Shown: piece after piece, positions 8,177 through 14,599 of the stretch
Position numbering within the stretch: position 1 is the stretch's first letter
Layout: each line of letters starts with the position of its first letter
From: Nocardiopsis quinghaiensis
GTDB lineage: Bacteria; Actinomycetota; Actinomycetes; Streptosporangiales; Streptosporangiaceae
Direction: 5' to 3'
Assembly (NCBI RefSeq): GCF_008638365.1
Contig: NZ_VWVU01000002.1
Coordinates: 310,001 to 374,000, forward strand
DNA: 64,000 nt
Notes under the pieces: model-generated
The model's input: the letters and a program-made list of their open reading frames with translations, nothing else
What the model was told of the DNA's origin: nothing
The model's database searches: none
Program-made: the position numbers and the translations under genes

Positions 8177-9304
8177 TCAGGCGCCCTTGCGCTTGCGCAG
8201 GTGGCGGATGGCGGCGGCGGTGCCGATGGCCGCGGCGGCGGCGCCGGCGGCACCGGCCGCGGTGATGGTGACCTCCTTGCGGCCCAGGCTGCGTCCCACC
8301 AGAGCGGGCCTGCCGCTCCTGGACTCCAGCAGTGCCGCCAGGGCGGCCCCGTTGTCGTAGCCGGGCTTCCACCCGGCGCCGCGCAGCACCGCGCAGTCCA
8401 CCACGCACGGGTAGACGAGGAACTTCAGCTCCCCCTCCGCGGCCGGGGTGATCCGGGCCTGGTGCAGGCGGCGGACGGCACCGAAGGCCAGGTTGGCGGG
8501 GACCTCGAAGTGCTTCATCCCGGCGACGCTCTCCACCTCGCTCTGGGGGAGGGAGCCCTCGCTGGCCACGGCGACCACGCCGTCGGGGCCGTCCACCCCG
8601 TGCATGGCGCAGAAGGCCAGGGCGCTGGCCAGGTCGTCCTCGTGGCAGAACTGCCAGCGCTGCTCGTGCCCCTTGACGGTGAGCAGGCGGGGCGCGGAGA
8701 AGTGACGGCTGAGCAGGGTGTCGCGTTCGGGCCCCACAAGCGGCGCCGGGCGCACGACGGTCACGGTGAGGCTGGGGTGGGCGCGGCGGGCGCGCTCGGC
8801 GAGGGCCTCGGTCTCGGCGAAGTCGCCCATGAGTCCCTCGCTGTTGTCGGACACACGCGGGGCGTTCTCCGCGAGCGGCACGGGGTTGTCCGGAGCCGCG
8901 CCGTAGACCATGGTGCTGGTGACGAGGATGACGCGTGGGACCCCGGAGGCGGCCGCGGCGGTGAGGACCGTCTGGGCCGCGCGGATGTTGTACGCGCGGC
9001 GCCGCGCGGGACGGGTCTCCAGGGAGCGGTCGTCGGCGGTGTGCACGAGCACGTCGACCCCTCCGAGCCGGGAGACCAGCCCGGGGTCGCACACGTCGGC
9101 GATACGCCATGTGACCCCGCGCAGGTCGGCGAGCTCGTCGTCGATGGCGACGACTTCCCGGGGGGCCGCGGAACCTTCCGGCGTGGCCAGGCGTTGCACG
9201 AGGAGCCGGCCCACGCCGGACGCGGCACCGGTGACAGCGATCACCTTGCCCTTGCCGCCGGATGGGCTGTGCTCTGGGCGAACCTGGCTGCTTTCGGTAT
9301 TCAC
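8177..9304 (-). CDS. Atypical extended SDR / NAD-dependent epimerase-like protein
   Basis: 375 residues from GTG 9304 (GGGAG nine bases upstream). The same frame stays open far upstream, but that part lies antisense to real genes and is not coding. A Rossmann motif VTGAASGVG (about 24-32) and VTSTMVYG mark an NAD(P)-binding SDR/epimerase fold. The YxxxK catalytic pair is not visible where expected: the segment reads GDFAETEALAER, so catalytic activity is doubtful. The C-terminus has an Ala/Gly-rich hydrophobic segment followed by RHLRKRKGA, a possible membrane tail. It is divergent from the DUF2342 gene with 63 bp between starts. Confidence 0.82.
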   Translation of the reverse strand: MNTESSQVRPEHSPSGGKGKVIAVTGAASGVGRLLVQRLATPEGSAAPREVVAIDDELADLRGVTWRIADVCDPGLVSRLGGVDVLVHTADDRSLETRPARRRAYNIRAAQTVLTAAAASGVPRVILVTSTMVYGAAPDNPVPLAENAPRVSDNSEGLMGDFAETEALAERARRAHPSLTVTVVRPAPLVGPERDTLLSRHFSAPRLLTVKGHEQRWQFCHEDDLASALAFCAMHGVDGPDGVVAVASEGSLPQSEVESVAGMKHFEVPANLAFGAVRRLHQARITPAAEGELKFLVYPCVVDCAVLRGAGWKPGYDNGAALAALLESRSGRPALVGRSLGRKEVTITAAGAAGAAAAAIGTAAAIRHLRKRKGA

Positions 9305-9367
9305 TCCGGGCGACTCCCAGCTAACGTGACAGTGGAGACCAAACCTAATCCTGCCTGAGGTCTGATT

Positions 9368-10807
9368 GTGAGCGACCAGCCTTTCGGTTTCAGCATGCCG
9401 AACGATCCCGATGACGAGTCCGGACGCCACTCTGGCGACTCCGGCTCGGGTGCCGGCAGCGGCGGCCCGGGCGGAGGAGGCTCCGGAATGCCGGACGGCT
9501 TCCCGTTCGGCGACCCGCAGCAGATGGCCAACATGCTGCGCCAGTTCGCCGACATGATGTCGGCCCAGCCCGGTCCCGGAACCGGCGGCGAGGCCACGCC
9601 GTCGTCCGGGGTGAACTGGGGGATGGCCAAGGACGTCGCGCGCCAGACGGTCGCCCAGGAGGGCGATCCGAGTGTGCCGGTGTCCGACTACGCCAAGGTC
9701 GAGGAGGCGCTGCGCCTCGCCGACCTGTGGCTCGACCAGGCTACCGACCTGCCTTCGGGTGTCCACACCGCCCAGGCCTGGAGCCGGTCGGAGTGGATCG
9801 AGCGGACGATGGACTCGTGGGTGCAGCTGTGCGATCCGCTGACCAGCAGGACCGTCCAGTCCATGGGGCAGAACCTTCCCGAGGAGATGCGGTCCGTGGC
9901 GGGCCCGCTGCTGGGCATGATCCAGCAGATGGGCAGCATGATGGTCGGCCGCCAGGCGGGCCAGGCCGTCGGCGAGCTGTCCCGAGAGGTGGTCGGCACC
10001 GCGGACATCGGGATGCCGCTGGCCGGTGAGGGCAACGCCGCGCTGCTGCCCTCCGGCGTGGGGCGGTTCACCGAGGGCCTGGGGGTTCCCGAGGACGAGG
10101 TGCGGCTGTACCTGGCCGCGCGCGAGGCCGCCGTGCACCGGCTGTACTCGCACGTGCCGTGGCTGCGCTCGCACGTGTCCCGCCTGGTCAACGAGTACGC
10201 GGACGGGATGTCGTTCGACGTCAGCGGGCTGGAGGACCGGCTCGGTGAGATCGACCTCACCAACCCCGAGGCACTCCAGGAGGTCCTGGGCGGGGCCGGG
10301 GGCGAGGGGCTGCTCCAGCCCGAGGACACCCCGCAGCAGAAGGCGGCGCTGAACCGGCTGGAGACGGCCCTGGCGCTGATCGAGGGCTGGGTGGCCACCG
10401 TGGTCTCGTCGGCGGTGGCCGGACGGCTGCCGCAGGCGGACGCCCTGGCCGAGGCGACCCGGCGGCGCCGGGCGACCGGCGGGCCCGCCGAACACACGTT
10501 CGCCGCGCTGGTCGGCCTGGAGCTGCGCCCGCGCCGTCTGCGCGAGGCCTCCGTTCTGTGGTCCGCGCTGGAGGAGGCGCGCGGTGTGGAGGGCAGGGAC
10601 GCGGTGTGGCAGCATCCCGACCTGATGCCCACCGGCGACGACCTGGACGACCCGGACGCGTTCGTCCACGGATCCGGGGAGTTCGGCGACGCCGACTTCG
10701 ACATCTCCTCTCTGACCGGGGACGTCCCCGGGAAGGACGAGGCTTCCGGGGACCAGGGCCCCGGGAACGACGGCGAGCCCGGCAGCGGCCGGGGAGAGGA
10801 CGCGTAG
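9368..10807 (+). CDS. DUF2342 family protein (annotated as zinc-dependent metalloprotease-like)
   Basis: 479 residues. A G/S-rich N-terminal tail (about 15-45) precedes the conserved body with DLWLDQATDLP, MGSMMVGRQAGQAVGEL and PWLRSHVSRLVNEYADGM, which I recognise as the actinobacterial DUF2342/TIGR03624 family (M. tuberculosis Rv3195 type). The family is often called a putative zinc protease, but the canonical HExxH is absent here; the nearest stretch is REAAVHRLYSHVPW. The C-terminal about 40 residues are acidic and G-rich. Its stop codon abuts the GTG of the Nudix gene, so the two form a coupled operon. Confidence 0.85.
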   Translation: MSDQPFGFSMPNDPDDESGRHSGDSGSGAGSGGPGGGGSGMPDGFPFGDPQQMANMLRQFADMMSAQPGPGTGGEATPSSGVNWGMAKDVARQTVAQEGDPSVPVSDYAKVEEALRLADLWLDQATDLPSGVHTAQAWSRSEWIERTMDSWVQLCDPLTSRTVQSMGQNLPEEMRSVAGPLLGMIQQMGSMMVGRQAGQAVGELSREVVGTADIGMPLAGEGNAALLPSGVGRFTEGLGVPEDEVRLYLAAREAAVHRLYSHVPWLRSHVSRLVNEYADGMSFDVSGLEDRLGEIDLTNPEALQEVLGGAGGEGLLQPEDTPQQKAALNRLETALALIEGWVATVVSSAVAGRLPQADALAEATRRRRATGGPAEHTFAALVGLELRPRRLREASVLWSALEEARGVEGRDAVWQHPDLMPTGDDLDDPDAFVHGSGEFGDADFDISSLTGDVPGKDEASGDQGPGNDGEPGSGRGEDA

Positions 10808-11380
10808 GTGTCGCTGCACGCGGACGCCCGGGCGGTGCTGGGTGCGTGGACGGCGCCCGACGCCCGGCAGGAGGAGCTGCGCCGTTCCTACCTTGAGCAC
10901 CTGGAGGCGTACGAGGACGGGATGTGGCGTCACTGCCTGCCCGGCCACGTGACGGCGAGTACGGCGGTCGTGTCCGCCGACGGCTCGCGGGCGGTGCTCA
11001 CCCTGCACCGGATCCACCGGATGTGGCTGCAGACCGGCGGTCACTGCGAGCCGGGGGACGCCACCCTGGGCGCGGCCGCCCTGCGCGAGGCCACCGAGGA
11101 GTCGGGGATCCGGGGGATCACACTGCTCCCCCGTCCGGTCCGGCTGGACCGGCACCCCGTGCCCTGCGGCGGCGGGAGCCTTCACCTGGACGTGCAGTAC
11201 GCGGCGATCGCCCCCCAGGACGCCGTGCTGGTACGCGACCCCGACGAGTCCGCCGACCTGGGCTGGTTCCCGGTCGACGACCTGCCCGAGCCCTCCGACG
11301 ACGCGTGCCGTGCCCTGGTCCGCGCCGCCGCCGAGGCGGTCGCCGCGCACCGTGGGACCGTCCGAGCCACCGGGGCCTGA
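10808..11380 (+). CDS. Nudix hydrolase
   Basis: 190 residues beginning at GTG 10808, directly after the DUF2342 stop. The Nudix box is GGHCEPGD followed by ALREATEESGI (about residues 77-100): the REx2EExG metal-binding core is intact, while the upstream part of the box is a variant with Asp in place of the usual Glu. It is followed by RHPVPCGG-like and HLDVQYAA segments common in a large actinobacterial Nudix group. The substrate is unknown; family members hydrolyse nucleoside diphosphates linked to another moiety. Confidence 0.88.
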   Translation: MSLHADARAVLGAWTAPDARQEELRRSYLEHLEAYEDGMWRHCLPGHVTASTAVVSADGSRAVLTLHRIHRMWLQTGGHCEPGDATLGAAALREATEESGIRGITLLPRPVRLDRHPVPCGGGSLHLDVQYAAIAPQDAVLVRDPDESADLGWFPVDDLPEPSDDACRALVRAAAEAVAAHRGTVRATGA

Positions 11381-11437
11381 TCCGTCCGCCACTCCTGGAG
11401 CGAGGATGTCCGCGGCGCCGGCGGAGCGGAGGCGCCC

Positions 11438-12010
11438 TCACTCCTCGAAGGCGACCTCGGCCGTGTCGAGCTCCTCGTCGTCCTCTTCCGCGGAGGGGTC
11501 ACAGGCCTCGCCGCGCGAGGCGGCGCTGAAGCCCTCCAGGTACCCGCGGGCGCGCTCGGCCTTGGGGTAGCGGCGCACCAGGTCCCAGAACTCCCGGCCG
11601 TGGTGCGGGATGAACAGGTGCGCGAGTTCGTGGATGAGGACGTAGTCGACCACCCATGAGGGCATCCCGGCGACGCGGCGGGAGATGCGGATCGTGCGGG
11701 TCTCGGGGGTGCACGATCCCCAGCGGGAGTTCTGGTTGTCCACCCAGCGCACGCTGTCGGGGAGCTCGGTGCCGCCCAGGTAGCGCCGGGCCAGTTCCAG
11801 CGCGCGCTCGTGGAGCTCGCGGTCACCCGGGTGGCGGCGCCCCTCCCGGGCTTCCAGCCGTTGCAGCATGCGGCCCACCCAGCGCTTTTCCTCAGCCTGG
11901 GAGAACGTGGCGGGCACGAGGACGACCGTGGTGTCCCCGTCCCTGTAGGCCGACACCGTGCGTCGGCGACGAGGACTGCGTCGTACCTCGACTTTGGTGT
12001 TCGAGGGCAC
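11438..12010 (-). CDS. YgjP-type metallopeptidase (M48-like, DUF45)
   Basis: 190 residues, GTG start at 12010. The zinc motif HELAHL (about residue 131) with a further His in IPHHGREFW matches HExxH + H of the YgjP/DUF45 (WLM-related) family. NSRWGSCTPETRTIRIS is the other family hallmark. Soluble; acidic C-terminus. It converges with the Nudix gene and its physiological substrate is unknown. Confidence 0.88.
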   Translation of the reverse strand: MPSNTKVEVRRSPRRRRTVSAYRDGDTTVVLVPATFSQAEEKRWVGRMLQRLEAREGRRHPGDRELHERALELARRYLGGTELPDSVRWVDNQNSRWGSCTPETRTIRISRRVAGMPSWVVDYVLIHELAHLFIPHHGREFWDLVRRYPKAERARGYLEGFSAASRGEACDPSAEEDDEELDTAEVAFEE

Positions 12011-12314
12011 AAAGTTTACGGTATCCGAGCGAGGCGCTCCCGCACAGGTGCACCTTGTCCCGTTATGTCACGGGTTTTGCTGGATTCCTGTTGCCCGGAA
12101 CGTCACCGGGAAATCCGACCCTGTAGCACATTCCGCTCTGACCAGCGCCGTTTTTCGGCTGTGGGACGGGACACCACGAAGGTTTCCGGAGCTTTATTGT
12201 TACCGTTTTGATGCACAAATGAGGCCGAACGGTTGCCCCCTGGAGGGTGTTCCGTCCGGCCCCGGATCGGTTCGGCACGCCGGGCGTCCCGTCACTCCAC
12301 CGCGCGGCGCGACA
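12011..12314. other. Intergenic region, no gene recognised
   Basis: This 304-bp region lies upstream of the metallopeptidase gene and downstream of the small whiB7-linked ORF (both minus strand). It is less GC-rich than its surroundings. A TAAACT sequence lies just before the metallopeptidase GTG, but no convincing -35 element was found. Confidence 0.4.
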
Positions 12315-12476
12315 TCAACACAGGCGTGACCACGCGGTTTCCATGAGCGCGAGTTCCATCCGGCGCTCCTCGCGCTGGCGGGCGCGCAGCTGGCGGGCGG
12401 TGAGCCTTCTGTTCTGCACGTAACGCGTCTCGACGTCCATCTGCTCGACCACGCGCATGAGTTCCATCATCGTCAT
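12315..12476 (-). CDS. Small basic helical protein, downstream of whiB7
   Basis: A 53-codon ORF from ATG 12476, preceded by agaggaacgaaaacc with AGAGG as ribosome-binding site. The product is rich in R, E, M and Q (e.g. QNRRLTARQLRARQREER), predicted to be mostly helical and lacking a membrane segment. It begins 56 bases after the whiB7 stop on the same strand without an obvious terminator between, so it may be co-transcribed. No family recognised. Confidence 0.5.
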   Translation of the reverse strand: MTMMELMRVVEQMDVETRYVQNRRLTARQLRARQREERRMELALMETAWSRLC

Positions 12477-12532
12477 CGGTTTTCGTTCCTCTGGGATCTG
12501 TGCGGTTTCGGAGGTCTTCTGTTCGGGCTCTG

Positions 12533-12811
12533 TCAGGCCGCGACCGGAGCGGGGTTCTTCCGGGGGCGGCCCCTGGGGCGCTTGCGCGCCACGACCTGCC
12601 CGGAGACGAGCAGCTGCCCGCCCCAGACGCCCCACGGCTCCCGACGCTCCAGCGCGTCGGTCAGGCACTGCTCCCGGACGGGGCACGCGCCGCAGACGGC
12701 CTTGGCCGCCTCGACGTCGGCGGGGGCCTCCGCGAAGAACAGGTCGGGCTCCAGGCGGCAGGGAACCTCGGTGTCGGACAGCCAGGGCGTTTCCAGGACC
12801 GACGCAAGCAT
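12533..12811 (-). CDS. whiB7: WhiB7-type transcriptional regulator (WblC)
   Basis: 92 residues. Four Cys for a 4Fe-4S cluster are visible (VPCRLEP, then AVCGACPVREQC), followed by the WhiB signature EPWGVWGG. The C-terminus carries an AT-hook (RGRPRK), which within the Wbl family marks WhiB7/WblC, the activator of intrinsic antibiotic-resistance genes that acts with the primary sigma factor. ATG 12811 has GGAGG six bases upstream. The position near uvrD2 matches M. tuberculosis (Rv3197A). The long upstream leader holds an ORF and an intrinsic terminator, implying control by transcription attenuation. Confidence 0.93.
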   Translation of the reverse strand: MLASVLETPWLSDTEVPCRLEPDLFFAEAPADVEAAKAVCGACPVREQCLTDALERREPWGVWGGQLLVSGQVVARKRPRGRPRKNPAPVAA

Positions 12812-12862
12812 CGGTGCCCTCCAAGATCTTTGATCGTTTCGTACAACGCGGTCGGTGATGGG

Positions 12863-12935
12863 TCACCGGATCCGATCCGGTGAGGGACCTGGACTTGCGA
12901 TGCCGCCGTCCTTCCCTCGTCCCTGGGGGACGAGG
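12863..12935 (-). other. Two hairpins between the attenuator and the whiB7 start
   Basis: Two perfect 9-bp stems with 3-nt loops: 12915-12923 with 12927-12935, and 12863-12871 with 12875-12883. They lie in the transcribed leader after the attenuator and may take part in alternative folding or mRNA stability. Confidence 0.5.
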
Positions 12936-12950
12936 AAGCGGACGGAGATA

Positions 12951-12987
12951 CAAAGAAAGCCGCGGCCCCTGTGTCGGGGTCCGCGGC
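12951..12987 (-). terminator. whiB7 leader attenuator (intrinsic terminator)
   Basis: On the minus strand, GCCGCGG(A)CCCC pairs with GGGGCCGCGGC around a GACACA loop and is followed at once by TTTCTTTGT, so stem and U-tract are both present. It stands about 140 bases upstream of whiB7 and 29 bases after the stop of the upstream ORF. In published whiB7/wblC systems, slowed translation of the upstream ORF prevents such a terminator from forming. Confidence 0.8.
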
Positions 12988-13016
12988 CACGGTCGAAACT
13001 CTCGGCCTGTCCTGCT

Positions 13017-13376
13017 CTAGGCCGGAATCCTCCGTGGACACTCCCCCGGTACGCCGTGGAGGCGCTGGGTGGCTTCTGCGTGCGCCGCCATGGGCTCGCC
13101 CCGCTCAAGGGCCAGCCCGGACTCGGCGGACACACCACTGCCGTGACCGGTCCATCCGAGTCGGGACCCCGACAGCGGGAGACGGAGACCGAGGTCCCCG
13201 GACCCACCGGTGGTGCCGCCGTCACCGACGCCGGTACCAGTGGTGGCGCGCTCGCCGAAAGCGGCGAGGACGCGCACGCGACCGCTCAGGGCGGCACCCG
13301 GAACAGTCGTCAGCGACAGTCGACGCGACGGCATGGCGGAGCCGGCGATGAAGCCGATGGTTTCCGTGATGCTGGT
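13017..13376 (-). CDS. Upstream ORF in the whiB7 leader
   Basis: ATG 13376, about ten bases after GGAGG, opens a 119-codon frame ending just before the attenuator. The product (beginning MTSITETIGFIAGSAMPSRR) has no recognisable domain and is rich in G, S, T and R. Codon third positions are mostly G/C, consistent with translation. The frame also runs open further upstream, but the strong ribosome-binding site and the promoter position support this start. Its likely role is regulatory: its translation would sense ribosome-inhibiting conditions. A shorter functional uORF in another frame cannot be excluded. Confidence 0.6.
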   Translation of the reverse strand, partial: TSITETIGFIAGSAMPSRRLSLTTVPGAALSGRVRVLAAFGERATTGTGVGDGGTTGGSGDLGLRLPLSGSRLGWTGHGSGVSAESGLALERGEPMAAHAEATQRLHGVPGECPRRIPA

Positions 13377-13456
13377 CATGTGATCGGGCACCTCCTTCAC
13401 AGTCGGGCGACGGGAATCTTCCACCCTCGCCGAGAGCGGTCATTGCGACGGTGTAC

Positions 13457-13494
13457 AGACTATGGCTGCCCCATAAAGAGAGCAACCTATTTTT
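13457..13494 (-). promoter_or_regulatory. whiB7 promoter with AT-rich WhiB7 element
   Basis: Minus strand: AT-rich block AAAAATA (13494-13488), two bases, -35 TTGCTC (13485-13480), a 17-bp spacer, and -10 TAGTCT (13462-13457). An AT block just upstream of the -35 is the known mark of WhiB7-dependent promoters, so autoregulation is likely. The predicted transcript start near 13450 gives a leader of about 640 nt. Confidence 0.7.
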
Positions 13495-13619
13495 GACCTG
13501 CGGAAACGTCCGCATCCGGCCACGGATTCACGGGAATGGGACGGCCCTTGGGAGCGTTGCCATCCGGCGTCCACGGCCCCGTACGCCCTCGGCCGGACCG
13601 GGTGACCGGCCCCGCCGCG

Positions 13620-13662
13620 CACGCGAGGCCCCGGTCACCGTCGGTGACCGGGGCCTCGCGTG
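13620..13662. terminator. Strong bidirectional terminator downstream of tesB
   Basis: A 21-bp perfect stem (13620-13640 with 13642-13662) around a single T; in practice a shorter stem with a 5-nt loop. It lies 25 bases after the thioesterase stop codon and insulates that operon from the whiB7 promoter. Confidence 0.8.
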
Positions 13663-13687
13663 TACCTAACCTCTCAGGTCAGCACAC

Positions 13688-14599
13688 CTAGAGCGGGCCG
13701 GGCAGGGCGTCGGACCAACCCTCGGCGTCCACCACGCGGATCAGCCCCTCCTGCATCACCGAGCACACGAGCTCTCCGTCGCGCGTGTACACCAGGCCCC
13801 GCGCCAGCCCGCGCGCGCCCTGGGCGCTCGGGGCCTCCTGCGCGTACAGCAGCCACTCGTCGGCGCGGAAGGACCGGTGGAACCACATCGCGTGGTCGAG
13901 GCTGGCCATGGAGATACCCGCGAAGGAGCGGCCGTGCCGCAACAGCACGGTGTCCAGCAGGGTCATGTCCGAGGCGTAGGTCATCAGGCACACGTGGGTG
14001 AGCCGGTCGTCGGGCAGTTCGCCGTCCACCTTCAGCCACACCGGGTTGTTCTCGGTGCGCAGCCGCGGGTCGCGCTCGGCCTCGTAGGACATCGGGCCCA
14101 CCGGGCGCAGCTCGATGGGGTGCCAGCGCACGAACCCGGGCACCCTCCCGAACGAGTCACGCAGGCGTTCGCGCGTGCTCGGAAGGTCCTCCGGCGGCGG
14201 GACGTCGGGCATCGGGATCTGGTGGTCCAGCCCCGGCTCCTCCTTGTGGAAGGAGGCCGACAGGGTGAAGATCGGCTTGCCGTGCTGGATGGCCACCACA
14301 CGCCGGGTGGTGAACGAGCGCCCGTCGCGGACCCGGTCCACCTCGTAGACGATCGGCACCGACGGGTCGCCCGGGCGGATGAAGTACGCGTGCAGGGAGT
14401 GCACGTAGCGCTCGACCGGGACGGTACGACCCGCCGCCACCAGCGCCTGCCCGGCGACCTGGCCGCCGAAGACCCGCTGCGGGCCCTCCGCGGGGCTGCT
14501 GCCCCGGAAGATGTTGTCCTCGATCCGCTCCAGGTCCAACACCGTCAGCAGGTCGGCGAGGGACTGTCCCCGCAACTGCGCGTCGACGCCGTCACTCAT
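13688..14599 (-). CDS. tesB: Acyl-CoA thioesterase II
   Basis: 303 residues from ATG 14599, a double hot-dog TesB-type enzyme that hydrolyses acyl-CoA to free fatty acid and CoA. Visible motifs: FGGQVAGQAL and HSLHAYFIRPGD in the first hot-dog, then SLDHAMWFHRSFRADEWLLY and the C-terminal SVMQEGLIR in the second. The Asp of SLDHAMWFH fits the conserved catalytic acid. The start overlaps the end of uvrD2 by 8 bases (ATGAGTGA), with gaggaag as ribosome-binding site inside uvrD2, so the two are translationally coupled. A strong terminator follows. Confidence 0.93.
   Translation of the reverse strand: MSDGVDAQLRGQSLADLLTVLDLERIEDNIFRGSSPAEGPQRVFGGQVAGQALVAAGRTVPVERYVHSLHAYFIRPGDPSVPIVYEVDRVRDGRSFTTRRVVAIQHGKPIFTLSASFHKEEPGLDHQIPMPDVPPPEDLPSTRERLRDSFGRVPGFVRWHPIELRPVGPMSYEAERDPRLRTENNPVWLKVDGELPDDRLTHVCLMTYASDMTLLDTVLLRHGRSFAGISMASLDHAMWFHRSFRADEWLLYAQEAPSAQGARGLARGLVYTRDGELVCSVMQEGLIRVVDAEGWSDALPGPL

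Noticed and set aside
9305-11392. Extension of the SDR frame upstream to about 1070 codons
   Set aside because: The extension is antisense to the DUF2342 and Nudix genes and has no domain; the GTG at 9304 has a ribosome-binding site.
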